Assembly: GCA_015501075.1 (NCBI GenBank)
Contig: JADNYJ010000255.1
Location: forward strand, 1-49,558
Direction: 5' to 3'
DNA length: 49,558 nt
Source of the DNA: Gymnopilus junonius
Taxonomy: Eukaryota; Basidiomycota; Agaricomycetes; Agaricales; Galerinaceae
How positions within the stretch are numbered: the first letter of the stretch is position 1; each line of letters opens with the position of its first letter. The notes under the pieces are model-generated. The model saw only the letters and a list, made by a program, of their open reading frames with translations, had not been told where the DNA came from and did no database searches. The translations under genes and the position numbers were made by a program. Positions 10,459 to 22,297 of the stretch are shown here, piece by piece.

Positions 10459-13109
10459 TTACAACGTTTCAGAGTTTTCAGCCTTAACAACGTCCGCCAC
10501 TAGTGCAATCGTTAGCAAAGAGAAAGCAGGCGTGCTACTGACCGACCTTTCTCCCCAATCATAAAGGCAGTGGCTAATTGGAGGATTAGTATCATCAGAA
10601 TTCAAATTACTGACGTCGAGATATCTGTGTACCTTGAGTATGTGCAGCAATATGCAATGGAATGATTGAAATGTCAGCGACGCGCAAGTTGGTTGTACCA
10701 TATACTTTCAGGTTAGGATCGACAACACCCCTCTTATCACGAGGAAGCATAGAACAACTTCCTGCAGTGTCTGTAAAATTACCGTCAGCCCATTAAGACA
10801 CCAAAAAACAAAAAGCATGATAATATACGGCATATGGATATCAAGTTCTCTTTAATAAACCTTCCAGGTATATGAGCATTGAGGTCCCCTTGGTTAGTTA
10901 AGTCGAGAGTTGGCTTACCTCGAAGATCATCATCAGTGACGCAGTCAGGCCCGGGAAATACCTCTTTGACCGTCCCAGACTTCCATGGTTCCACCTCTTT
11001 CAGGCTCCGGACGAACTTTACCATTTGAAGCATGATTTCAAGATCTTGTTAAAATAGGATGATTTAAGGGCATGGCGACACGCATTTGGATTGACTTACC
11101 GATATTGCTTTCAAAATAGTGCGGATCACAGACTGGAGGAATAGTAGCATCTTTGCTTTCTGCATGCTAATACAGGAAAAAGATGAGGTGAGCACACAAT
11201 GCGCGTTGAAAGACCTCACTATAGTGCCCCGAGATACTGGGTGATTCAGACATATTAATGGAGTAACATAACATTTATCCTTCTCCTGAGGTGCTTAAGT
11301 GTGCAGCCAAAATTCATTATCAATTCATTAGGTTTCACTAGATACTCACCATTGAAAAAGAAGTAATTTGGACAGAGAATGACTTCGCAGTCAGGGATAG
11401 TATCGTCGCGCAGAGCAGAGACCTGGATGCGCAGTTGTGCTTCTAAACCAGGAGGTAATTCATCTGCCTTTGCTTTGGCATTGATCTCGGCTTCTAGGGT
11501 ATCAATTAAAGATGATGTTCCCTCATACCCGGTTGCCGACAAAGTAAAGAAAGCAGCCGACGCGATTCCGCTTCGATAAAGACCTTGTCCGAGAGCACTA
11601 CCAGAAAGCAGAGAATGTCAGGAGCAATGCCGAGCAGTTGATAGTGAAAATGTTCACTCAACTGGAGCTCCTTAGCTTTGGCTGCATAGACGGGATCGAG
11701 CAGAAGATCCAAGGACTCGTGCCCAGGCGGCAGCTCAAATGGCGTGCTAATCATAATGTGTTCCTGTACATTCTCTCCAACTCCTGGGAGATCAACGACG
11801 ACGTCAACACCTATTTCCGAGAGTACTTCAGGCTGGCCGATTCCGGAAAGTTCCAATATATGGGGTGATTTTATTCCCCTGTAACGGAATGAATGTGTGA
11901 TCTCTCGTGGCATTGGATTCATGGCAAGCTTACCCAGCACTTAGAATTACTTCTTTCTTGACGTTAACAGCATACGTCTTGCCACCATAGATAAACTCGA
12001 CCGCCTTTGCAACTCGGTCTTCATTTCCCTTGGCTTCCTTGAATAAGATACGCGAGACTAGAGCACTGGTGAGGACCTTGACAGATTTGAACGTGTCAGA
12101 AATAGTTTACACAGTGGAGAAAATATTTACATTTAGGTTCGGGCGATGGATATTCGGAAGCAGGTATGCTGTTGCAGCGTAGGACCTGGTCCATGTCTTC
12201 GGGTCTAAACTCGATGCTCCAATCCATGTTCCGGTGATCTACACATATGATAAGCCAAATACCAATTCAATGTGAATAAAAGTCTCTACATCACCACCAT
12301 AAGGATCTTTGATTGACTTCAGGCCTCTTCTGACCATCGTTTCCTGGAACATCGAGTCCTCCTTATAAAGATGAGGAGGTATGACAACTTGAACTGGACC
12401 CGACTTTCCACAAGATTCGTCGGTAAAGGTCTGGGGATACAAATCTGTCTGTTCTTTTCCTGGTAAATGGGCGCTATACGTTCCAGTGGAATCTCAGACA
12501 AGAGCTCAACGTAAGAAAAACTGCGTCGTTACATACCACTCTGATTTATTCGAATATTTCTTGTATTCGGCCCAGTTCCATCCTGGATTCCCCAGCTTTT
12601 CAAAATTGTCGATATCTGTGGCTGGCGGCTTGCTCCAGAAGGAGAAATTCACTGCAGATGTTCCGCCTTGGATGTCAGAAAGTCAGAGGAAAATCAACGG
12701 AGAGGTCAAGAGCACCCAACCTAGTCCTTTGCCTCGCGACCAGAAGACCGAGTTATTATTTAAATTCTTTTGTTTAGCAGTCGTAAAAATCCAATCATAC
12801 TAAACAAAGGAATTTCAGTACCGCCTGAATATGGGTATCCCATGCACCTACGAGAGGGTTTCTGAGGGCGTGTCCAAACTGAGCTGGGACATCAATTTTA
12901 AAATCGCCCAAATTCTCTACACGTCCTGCTTCCAAGACGAGGATAGATACCGATGGCTCCTCTGATAAACGAACTGCAGCAGGCAATCCAGCAGTCTGTA
13001 AAACATTAGGTAAGTTTAGTTGGAGCCAGAACCTAGTACTGACGCCTCCGCCGATGACTATGTAGTCAAACGTCTTATGTGCAACGTCTTCAGCAGTTAC
13101 GAATGGCAT
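10459..13109 (-). CDS. GMC oxidoreductase, copy A (FAD-dependent alcohol oxidase/dehydrogenase type)
   Basis: FAD enzyme of the glucose-methanol-choline family, which oxidises alcohols or sugars. The N-terminus has the FAD-binding fold: FDYIVIGGG spliced to TAGLPAAVRLSE, then ILVLEAG. RGKGLG spliced to GTSAVNFSFWSKPP is GMC signature 1, and SPHILELSGIGQPEVL is signature 2. The C-terminal catalytic part is (H)TAGSCSMLPR ... VYGTTNLRVADISIIP ... AAHTQ, with both expected active-site histidines, ending GEKVADVVKAENSETL. About 16 short introns interrupt the gene; the first lies exactly between GGG and TAG, and one (10771-10828) splits the codon of the first catalytic His (C|AC). No signal peptide precedes the FAD fold, so an intracellular enzyme is likely. 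The exons I followed keep frame. The substrate cannot be told from sequence; the family resembles aryl-alcohol-oxidase-like GMC proteins of Agaricomycetes. Confidence 0.95.
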
Positions 13110-13631
13110 TTCTTGTGGATTAGAGGAACAGGATTATATGTAGTAAGCAAAGCGTGAGTAGCGGAGTGGTCTCTTGATCTCCTATATTTATAAGAGATAT
13201 CTAACCTCTCACGAGTCATGACCAGTTGACCTCCGATCTGCTTTTCTTACCCTAAGTAACGGGTCCAGGTAGGCATTAGTGTACATAATGATAGAAGCAA
13301 AGATAGATGTGTCATGCCACTGTCACCGTGAGCCCCGTCTATAAGTATTTGCTCTTATTTTTATTTGATGCCATCGCCTTCTTTTGCCTGGTCTCGTTCC
13401 AAACAGTCGCGTTTTTCTGCTGAGACCTGGTCATTTTCTCCTTTTCATCTTTTGAACACATCTGCCTCGATGAAACGAGAAATGTTTGGAAGTATAGAAC
13501 AAAAGCGAGATAAAAAATAGCCCATGTTTGTATTTGTTTTTCGTTTTCATCCCTGGGCAGACTCATCAATTTTTGTTTCTCTTCACAACCCCATAGGTGA
13601 ACCTATTGCATCTGGATCCCTCCAGAATACC
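13110..13631. other. Divergent upstream region of GMC copy A and the MYND gene
   Basis: This 522-base region separates two divergent starts. It holds the TATA-like element of GMC copy A. A minus open frame at 13339-13569 is Lys/Gln-rich and has no recognised domain; I treat it as non-coding. Confidence 0.45.
13185..13192 (-). promoter_or_regulatory. TATA box of GMC copy A
   Basis: On the minus strand the sequence reads TATAAATA, about 75 bases before the ATG at 13109, a usual fungal TATA-to-start distance. Just upstream on the minus strand is a CAAGAGACC-ACTCCGCT block that recurs, slightly changed, before GMC copy C. Confidence 0.55.
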
Positions 13632-15499
13632 ATGAACTATGAACGCATTCCACCAGTGATAGCCAATGTTGGCCAAGCTTGTTATTACTGTTTTAAGGAA
13701 AAAACTGCCGAGAATTCACTCTCGAAGTGTTCAGGGTGTTATCACGTTTCATATTGCGGGCCTGGTACGTCGTCTGCCTGGTTGGTTCACAAAGTTCAAA
13801 CGGTTGATTACCTATTTTTTAAGGATGCCAAAAGGTATCCTCCCCATTTCTGTCTCTTTGATTATCAACATGGTCTTCGATGTAGGCGCACTGGTCCAAG
13901 CACAAGGCACTTTGCAAAGCTTACAAAGCTGTAGAAACGAACCATGGCCGCGATATCCTGGCCCCATACTATTTCCTCCCTGATGATGAAGACAGTCTGG
14001 TCGTCACGGATGTCAGGAAATTGAACGAATGCCTCGGCCGTGTCGGGACACTCGTCATGCAACGTTTGGAAGCCGAAGTAAATAGGTCACTTCGGATCGA
14101 CGAGCGTAATTTGGTGGGATGGGAACCGCGTTGCCTTGCATGGTATGTTCTTCTGGTGCTGTGTAACCTATAAATCTCTCAATCTTGTACACAGTGGTCA
14201 TTCGGACGCGACCTTCCGTATTGAAGCGAAATTGAGAGACCGGAAGCCCCAGTCTGCCGGTTTAAAACCGTGTCCCACCTGTCGTCTCTCCTTTTGCTGC
14301 TCTGAGGAGCATTGGGAGGTCGCTAAGTTTAAACACCAGAACGAACCGTGCCAAGATCGTGTGGCGACCTCTCGCAATGTGAAATGAACCAGCTGTGCTT
14401 TGAAGACGCCAGATTTGCCCAACTAATGTCAGGTGCTAACGCCGGAGAATTCAAATGGGCTCCGGAGCGTACAGTCACGTCGTGGTCTTCGTTGCGAAAC
14501 ACTGATTGGAGCGATTATGAACCTGGCCTGGCGCAAGCTTTCAGCTCTGTGTCAACAATGGGACCGGAGTTCTTGAAGATGATGCTTCGGGGTGCTGCTG
14601 AAAATATGTCGATGCCTTTAACGATTCTATGGGGCTTGGAGAATCTGAACTCCGATGATGCATGGACTCAGAAGGATGTTCTCAATATTCACGTTAGTTT
14701 CCTCCATTTTGTTTGGTATCTTACTTACTTATCAGGTGCTTAAGATTCTCGGAGCCGCGGATAAAGAAGTTTTGAACTCACAAATGTTTGAAGAGATATT
14801 ACACCGTGTTCCTTTAGTCAAGACTTTGAAGGTCAATCTCATCGCCACTGCCCTTGTCAAACTTTGTCTGATTTTCAGCTCACAGTTAACGTTCATTGGA
14901 CCAGAACTGGGCAGGCTGACTGGGCCGTACCCCTCAATGACCGAAATGGATACTTGCCCGTATGTCTTCTCAGAATGTCACGGACAGAGGGTGTTTGTTA
15001 TTAACTGTTTGATACAGCCAATGTTTACGTCATGGGCGAAAGAGAATCCATGATCACCAGCCAAAGTACGTCGTATGCTCACAAATTTTCTGATTTTTGT
15101 TGACTTGGAGAAAAGGACATACCATGACTATATTATTGACGAAGGAAGCAAGTTTATCAAACCTGACCTAGCTGTCGCTTTCGACTCTGGCTGCTCCCAG
15201 GAAGACATCGAATCGTGGAAGAAGTCATACGTTGCTTTACATCAGCGTGGAATACCCAGTGTGTTCACGGTGCGCCATGCTTGTGTCTCCTCCATACATT
15301 TGCTGATTGCCGTTTATAGGCTTTCAATAGTGAGGAAGCGCAAGCGGAGGCCGATCTATTCAAGAGCATCGGCGTTACTCTACATCCAGAGCTTGGACCT
15401 AAGCATAATCCATGGGGTAGCCTGCTCTCCAAGATTGAACCTAATAAGGTTGCTGGGTTTTACGCAGTCAATGGCTGGCTTTCTGGCGGCTTTAGGTGA
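13632..15499 (+). CDS. MYND zinc-finger protein with MSS51-like C-terminal domain
   Basis: The N-terminus has a MYND finger: ACYYCFKEK, LSKCSGCYHVSYCG, then GCQKAHWSKHKALC. The second half is assembled through an 11-base microexon (13824-13834) flanked by introns of 59 and 51 bases. A second zinc-ligand region follows (KPCPTCRLSFCCSEEHWEVA), then GEFKWAPERTVTSWSSL. The C-terminal part has LTFIGPELG, TCPQCLRHGRKRIHDHQ, TYHDY, FIKPDLAVAFDSGCSQE and LHPELGPKHNPWGSLL, the pattern of the MSS51-like C-terminal domain of many Agaricomycete MYND proteins. Stop at 15497-15499. Near 14351-14365 the frame changes by one base between EPCQD and GDLSQCEMNQLCFED; a 32-base intron could also explain this but is very short. 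The family's role in mushrooms is not established; yeast Mss51 is a mitochondrial COX1 translation factor, so regulation or protein binding is only a guess. Confidence 0.85.
13824..13834 (+). other. 11-base microexon completing the MYND finger
   Basis: The exon before it ends ...TGCGGGCCTG at 13764. The microexon GATGCCAAAAG is preceded by an AAG acceptor and followed by a GTATCC donor, and the next exon starts GCGCACTGG at 13886. Joined, they read G-C-Q-K-A-H-W-S-K-H-K-A-L-C, supplying a Cys of the MYND zinc cluster that neither neighbour encodes. Confidence 0.8.
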
Positions 15500-15801
15500 A
15501 ATGAGATTGCATTGGTGGTGCGGCACGTTGGAAATAATGTTTCATCAGAGTAAATGCAATATTTTTATATTCTTTAGCAGAATAAAAAGACGCATTACGA
15601 CAACTTGAAGTGGTGCAAATCACCATTAGGCATATTTTCCACGTGCACTATTATATGGTCTGGTCCGAGTTTCAATACAGGAACGTCAGGAAGTGACACT
15701 TGACAAGTGTCATTCAGTCTCGGCAAATAGGACACATCGTATAAAGATGCCAAAGGATTGCAATCATTTATTATCTGATCAGCCTCTTCTTCTGGGAAAC
15801 A

Positions 15802-18503
15802 ATGCCCTTGGCTAAAGTTGACGACGTCAATCAGAAAGTATTTGACTGTATAGTGATCGGCGGAGGTGTAGGTAACGTTCTATGCATATCCTTTATTTAG
15901 TTCACACTCTCCTTGCAGACAGCTGGTCTTGCTGCGGCAGTTCGCCTATCGGAGGATCCTTCTTTTAGGGTCCTTGTATTGGAAGCAGGTCCGCTCGAGA
16001 ATTTAGGCGACCCAAAAATCGATATACCAGCTCAGTTCTCGTCACTTATCGGAGACCCTCAGGTAGGCTATCTCAATCTGTGTCTCATTAGTTCTTTGGT
16101 TCTCATACCAATAAGTATGACTGGGGATTCACGACCACCAAACAGAAGTACGCCAACAACAATCAATCATATTGGCCACGAGGAAAAGGACTAGGTACGT
16201 CACCGACTTCATCTGGTCATTTGACGTGTACTCAACCGAGCAACAGGTGGAAGCTCTGCCACGAATTCTTACTTATGGTCCAAACCTCCAGCTGCAGATA
16301 TTGATGCTTTTGAGAGCCTTGGAAATCCGGGATGGAACTGGGCTGACTATCAGAGATATTCCAAGAAGTCTGAAACGTAAGTAGAAAGATTACTCATCGC
16401 ACATTTAATCTCATGGAGGCTATTATTACTTGTCAGCGTCCATCCTCCAGCCAAGGAGCAGTTAAATCTTTACCCCCACACATTCACCACCAAATCTTGT
16501 GGGAGATCTGGCCCTATTCAGGTCACTATTCCTCCCCACGTTCATACCGTGGATAAAATCTTTCAGGAGACGATGGTCGAAAAAGGATTCAAGACCGTCG
16601 ACGATCCTTATGGTGGTGATGTAGGAAATTAATGACCTCTGATTTATACGCTCACTGAATGGCCTATTAGATCATAGGGACATGGATTGCGGCTTCCAAT
16701 CTCGATCCGAAGACTTGGACTCGGTCTTATGCAGCAAATGCCTACTTGCTGCCTGTCGTTGATCGCACAAATCTCACTGTGGGTTATATAAATAATCTTA
16801 ATAATTTTAATTCACTCTCCAATGGGTAACGTTTACAAGATTGTCACTAATTCACTTGTATCTCGGATCTTGTTCAATGAAGAAAGCAATGGACGAAGGA
16901 CTGCCAGCAATGTTGAGTTTATTCATCAAAGCGTCAAGTGTAATGTCAAGATCAATATGGAGGTCATTCTGAGCGCTGGGTAGGCCTTTATTGATACAGA
17001 AAGACATTGTTTTAAACACAGCAATGACCAGAGCCATCAACTCTCCTCAAATACTAGAGTTATCAGGCATTGGCCAACCTGCTGTTCTCTCTAAAATTGG
17101 AGTTGATGCCGTAGTGGACCTACCTGGTGTTGGAGAGAACGTCCAAGATCACATTCTAATCAGTATTCCTCATGAATTAGCACCCGGTACATCCCACGAA
17201 ACTTTGGATCTTTTACGCGACCCCATTCATGCGGTCAAGGCCAAACAACTACAGTTGAGTGAGATCGACTAAAATTCTTTCATAGTTCCTGATCACTATC
17301 TAGTACTGTTGGAAAAGGCCTTCACCGGACCGGCCTTACTTCTATTGCTTTCTTCCCTTTGACTTCAACGAAATTTGAGGGTATTCCTTCCTTAATTGAT
17401 GATTTAGAGGCCGAAGTAGATGCCAAGCAGAAGGCTGGACAACTGCCACCTGGACTAGAAGAACAGCTCCATCACCAGATCTCTGCCCTCCGTGATGATA
17501 CAATTCCTGACTGCGAAATTCTTATCTGGCCGGGTTGGTCCTCTCCTAGTGGTAGGTCGTCCCTTCATTTGCACTAGATAGATGAACCTATTGTTATTCA
17601 GGAACACCTGAAGTGGGAAAGCAATACATCAGTCCACTTGCGTGCTTGAACCACCCATTTTCCAGAGGAAATATTGTACGTGCTCCTTTTCATAGTAACA
17701 TTAAGAGGAATATTAATACTGTATAGCACGCAACGAGCACAGACCCAGTTATATCACCAGAAATTGATCCGCATTACTTCGAAAGCAAGTTGGGTAAGAC
17801 TTGATCTATCTACCCATAGCTCATAAATTTATGTGATGTGTTCTTCCAGACCTTGAAATTCTGCTTCTCCAGCTCAAATTTGTTCGAGGTCTGAGAGAGG
17901 TTGAACCTTGGAAATCAGGAATCCTTCGAGAGGTTGCTCCAGGGTCTGATTGCGCGTCGGACCATGATCTTCGAGGTGATATTAAAGCTAGCCCCAAATA
18001 TTTTTGCGATTCTCTGACCCGCTTTCGAAAGAATTTATTAGGAACAACATATGGAGTGTACTGCGTATCACAGCCCTATTTTCTGGGAAATGTCGAGAGC
18101 CTAACTCCGTGACGTATACGCAGACACTGTCGGAAGTTGCTCTATGCTTCCTCGAGAGAAACACGGAGTTGTGGACTCACGCTTGAAGGTAGTTGGTTCT
18201 GTTTCTTACAATAACTTGACGACTGGTGAACTAATAATACATACAGGTCTATGGTACAACCAACTTGAGGGTGGCTGACTTATCCATCATACCCCTTCAC
18301 ATTGCGGCACACACTCAAGGTGAGAAAGATACGGAAAACTAGCTTCCCAAGATCCAACTCTTCATTTTTTTGGTTCAAATATCTAGCTACCGCATACGTT
18401 ATTGGAGAAAAAGGTCTTTATCTATTACCATCGCCTAGTTTCTGTAAATTCATGATGCATTTTAGTTGCGGATTTCATCAAGGCCGATTACAAGGTTCAA
18501 TAA
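15802..18503 (+). CDS. GMC oxidoreductase, copy B
   Basis: Paralogue of the other two GMC genes, on the opposite strand. The start ATG at 15802 gives MPLAKVDDVNQKVFDCIVIG. The FAD fold is GGG|TAGLAAAVRLSEDPS and VLVLEAG; signature 1 is RGKGLG|GSSATNSYLWSKPP; signature 2 is INSPQILELSGIGQPAVL. The C-terminus reads EFIRNNIWSVL(H)TVGSCSMLPREK, VYGTTNLRVADLSIIPLH, AAHTQ, GEKVADFIKADYKVQ, stop 18501-18503. I traced 16 introns; those I compared sit at the same positions as in copies A and C, including the one (18065-18123) that splits the catalytic His codon. All exons join in frame if the eighth intron ends at the AAAAG acceptor before the LHRTGLTS stretch. The gene looks intact. It converges on copy C with 123 bases between stops and lies 302 bases after the MYND gene. 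No signal peptide is seen; the substrate is unknown. Confidence 0.95.
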
Positions 18504-18626
18504 AGCCCTTGCCTTCAATAGTGACATCTACTTTTCCTTGCATAATTTGAATAAATAACGGCTCTTGGCGCTTTGGCCAACGATATGTCTATGTCTATTA
18601 CATATGGAAACTTAAAGTACCGTGGC

Positions 18627-21252
18627 TCAAATTTCAGCGTTCTCAGCTTTAACGATATCCGCAACTAGTTTGGTTATGAGCAATGAGCAAACAAGCGCCA
18701 AGTCATTGACCGACCTTTTTCCCCAATCATATAAGCAGTAGCTAATAAGGTCATTGCGTCAGTGTTAATTCAAAACATCGACGACAGGAGCTCCGTGTAC
18801 CTTGCGTATGCGCAGCAATCTGCAGAGGAAGGATTGAAATGTCGGCGATGCGCAAGTTAGTCGTACCGTATACTTTCAATTTAGGATCGACGACGCCTCT
18901 CTTGTCACGAGGAAGCATAGAACAACTTCCAGCAGTGTCTGCATAACTAGCGTCAGTCCATCAAGACACGGGGAAGAACAAGAAGGCGCACGGAATATGG
19001 TCCCAGATTCCCCTTGATGAACTCTTCCAGACAGGATATGATAGATAGATTATCTTGCTGGCAAATCGACCCACCTCGAATGTCGTCGTCACTATCACGG
19101 TTGGACAGAGGGAATGCCTCTTTGACCATTCCAGATTTCCAAGGTTCCACTTCTTTCAGGCCTCGGATAAACTTTACCATTTGGACCATAATTTCAAGAT
19201 CTTGATTTTTATAAATATTTAGGAGTATATCACCATGCTAGTTGGATGCCGACTTACCGACATCGCTTTCAAAATAATGTGGATCACAGACTGGAGGGAC
19301 AGTGGGATCTTTACTTTCTGCATGCTGACATAACACACAGGTGAGTTAAGTATGTATATAAAGTACGTGATTAATCATGAAAGAGCTCACGATAGTTCCC
19401 CGAGAGATTGGGTGATTTAGGCATACTATTGGAGTAACGTAACATTTACCCTTCTCAGGAGGCGCTGAGAGCAGCTGATTAATCGCAGAAGCATCAATCA
19501 TCACCAAATGACTCACCATTAGGAAAGTAGTACGCAGGAAAGAGAATGACTTCGCAGTCAGGAATGGTATCGTCACGCAAAGCAGCGATTTGGAGACGAA
19601 GTTGTTCTTCTAAGCCAGGAGGTAAATTGCCCGCCTGTCCTTTGGCATCGACATCGGCTTCTAGGGTGTCGATTAAAGAGGAGGTTCCCTCATATTGCGT
19701 CGCGGATAAAGGGAAGAAAGCGACAGAAGCAATGCCCGTTCGATAAAGGCCTTGCCCGAGAGCACTAATGAGTATGGGAATCATGTCAGAAACAAGTAGA
19801 TATAGATAACTATCTCCACTCAACTGGAGCTCCTTGGCTTTCGCTGCGTAGCTTGGGTCAAGCAGAAGATCTAATGACTCATGACCAGGTGGCAGCTCAA
19901 ATGGTAAGCTAACTAAGGTGTGTTCCTGTACATTTTCCCCAACTCCTGGGAGATCGACGACGACGTCGACGCCTATCTTGGAGATAACTTCAGGCTGGCC
20001 GATTCCAGATAATTCCAATATATGAGGGGATTTTATGCCGCTGGTGATGAAATTAGAGAAATTTCTGTCGATATTGAATGCACAACAAGCATACCCAGCA
20101 CTCAGGATCACTTCTTTCTTGACGTTCACGATGTATGCCTTGCCGTCATAAATAAATGCGACAGTTTCTGCAGTTCGGTCTTCATTTCCCTTGGCTTCCT
20201 TAAATAAGATGCGCGAGACTAGAGCACTGGTGAGAACCTGACAAATATGAACGCGTCAGAAACAGTTTACAAAGTGGAGAGAAACTTTACATTAAGGTTC
20301 GGGCGATGGATATTCGGAAGCAAGTATGCAGTTGCAGCATAGGAACGCTTCCATGTCCTTGGGTCTAAATTCGATGCTCCAATCCACGTCCCGGTAATCT
20401 GCAAAATATGATGAACACTATGCTAAGTTAGAGTACAAGTTCTACACACATTACCGCTATAAGGATCGTTGATCAACTTCAAGCCCTTGTTAACCATCGT
20501 TTCCTGGAAGACCAAGTCCTCCTTATGAAGGTGAGGGGGGATGACAACTTGGATAGGACCCGACTTTCCACAAGATTCATCAGTAAAGATATGAGGATAA
20601 AGATCCGTTTGTTCTTTCGCCGGCAAATGGACACTTTAAATTTTCGAACATAAATTGACGGAAATAATTGCGTCGTTACATACCTCTCCGATTTGTTGGA
20701 ATATTTCTTATATTCGGCCCAATTCCATCCTGGATTCCCGAGCTTCTCGAAACTGTCGATGTCAGCCGCCGGTGGCTTGCTCCAATAGTAGAAATTCATT
20801 GCAGAAGTTCCGCCTAAAGATAGCTAGGTTAGGAGGATATTGATTAATAGTGAAAACCAACAAACCCAGCCCTTTTCCTCGCGACCAGAGGACTTGGTTG
20901 TCATTTAAATTCTTCTGTTGGACCGTCATAAAGGCCCAGTCATACTGAACAAATAAATTTGAGCATCCCTTGAAATATGAGTGTTGCATATACATACCCG
21001 AGGATCTCCCAGGGTGTGGCCAAACTGAGCTGGAACGTCAATTTTAAAATCTCCCAGAATATCTACATGACCAGCTTCCAAGACGAGAATGGATACAGAA
21101 GGATCTTCCGACAGACGAACTGCAGCAGGCAATCCAGCAGTCTGAGGAACATTAGAAAAGTTAAATTGAAAGAAAATGACACTAACGCCTCCACCAATGA
21201 CGACATAGTCAAACGACCTTTGCGCAACGTCTTCAACGGTTGCAAATGGCAT
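18627..21252 (-). CDS. GMC oxidoreductase, copy C
   Basis: Closest relative of copy A: MPFATVEDVAQRSFDYVVIG against MPFVTAEDVAHKTFDYIVIG, and the same GGG|TAG intron. FAD fold, signature 1 (RGKGLG|GTSAMNFYYWSKPP), signature 2 (SPHILELSGIGQPEVI) and the C-terminal (H)TAGSCSMLPRDK ... GEKVADIVKAENAEI are present. A one-base problem sits at about 18986-18995: the exon ends ...GGACCATATTCC directly before a GTGCGC donor, while copies A and B have one more base (C) there, which with AC of the next exon forms the catalytic His codon. As written, a GT donor puts the C-terminal exons out of frame; only a GC donor one codon further on would save it. Either the base is missing from the assembly or this copy loses its active site. 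The upstream block CAAGAGACGACCTCCGCT resembles that of copy A, so the duplication included the promoter. Confidence 0.92.
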
Positions 21253-22297
21253 TTCTGAGGATTGTACTTATAAGAATGTAAAAACAGGTAAAAGCTATGA
21301 ACAGCGGAGGTCGTCTCTTGGTTGTCCCCCGCTTTAGCACCACGGAGCTGAAAGAATGATAGTCGTAAATCGGAAGCAGACGCATGGTCGTGGTCCTTTA
21401 AAAATAGGTAACATATTTGGCAGACTTATTGGCGCAAGAAGCTTACCTGTCGTCCCGATAAATCCATGGCAATGAAGGCAACTCCTATGATGTGTTTCAA
21501 TTTCCTGTGAAAGCCATCTGCTAACTATGTGGATCTGATAAAAACGGTATCGATGGATAGAATGTCGGATGAGCACAGTATTTCCTACAGGGGCACTAGT
21601 ACCAGCGCAGGGAGAGGGCACATCGACTCCCCTTTCCGGCGAGCCGCGAGCAGAAGTTGGCAGGTGACTAGCCTATTGGTCCCGATCCTAGCGTCAGTCC
21701 AAGAATTCATTTGTCCAAAATAAGCATTATCTCACCGCTACAAATCATGAGATGTAGGAACACTATCATGAACTAGACGCGTCAATGTAGAGTACAAACC
21801 TGGAGGCTCGGGGTCAACTGTCAGCGAAACGAACGTGATTCGACAGTAACGTGTGACGCGATTTTACAATGCGAAACAAAGCCATATACGCGGGACGCAT
21901 CCCGTCTTTCTTCATTGATCTGCCCATTCCCAACATCTCACCTTCCGCCATTGAAATGGCCGACAACAAAGCTTGTAGATGCGATGATGACACCCAACCT
22001 TAAAGGAAGCCTTTGCGAAAGTTATAGTAGCATCGATGTACTGCTCCCTGATAAAACCGATGCAAATTCGATTTCTGAAGCTATCGCAGTGTGGAATCTT
22101 GGACAAATTCAAATTCAAATTCATCCCCTATCTATCAGAGCTCATAGCTATCATTTTCGATGTGTAAGTATATACATAGGACGATTTACAATACTGTACG
22201 AGGAACTATCAAAAGATTTCAAAAAAAGATGATATGATATGTAACAAATTCCGACCACTCCAAGAGACCGAGACGCCATTTCGCGGATCCCAAATAA
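21253..22297. other. Region between GMC copy C and BCS1-like copy 1
   Basis: About 1 kb without a supported gene. The first part is the GMC copy C promoter. A minus open frame at 21334-21621 contains plausible intron-like boundaries (GTAAGC near 21446), but no domain is recognised. The right half is the 3' flank of the first BCS1-like gene. Confidence 0.4.

Noticed and set aside
18504..18626. Transcription terminator between convergent GMC copies B and C
   Set aside because: The spacer is only 123 bases and must contain both 3' ends, but no distinct terminator or poly(A) signal arrangement could be identified by eye.
21334..21723. Possible small gene upstream of GMC copy C
   Set aside because: Frames on both strands are open with plausible intron borders, but no peptide is recognisable and the region is the GMC promoter flank.
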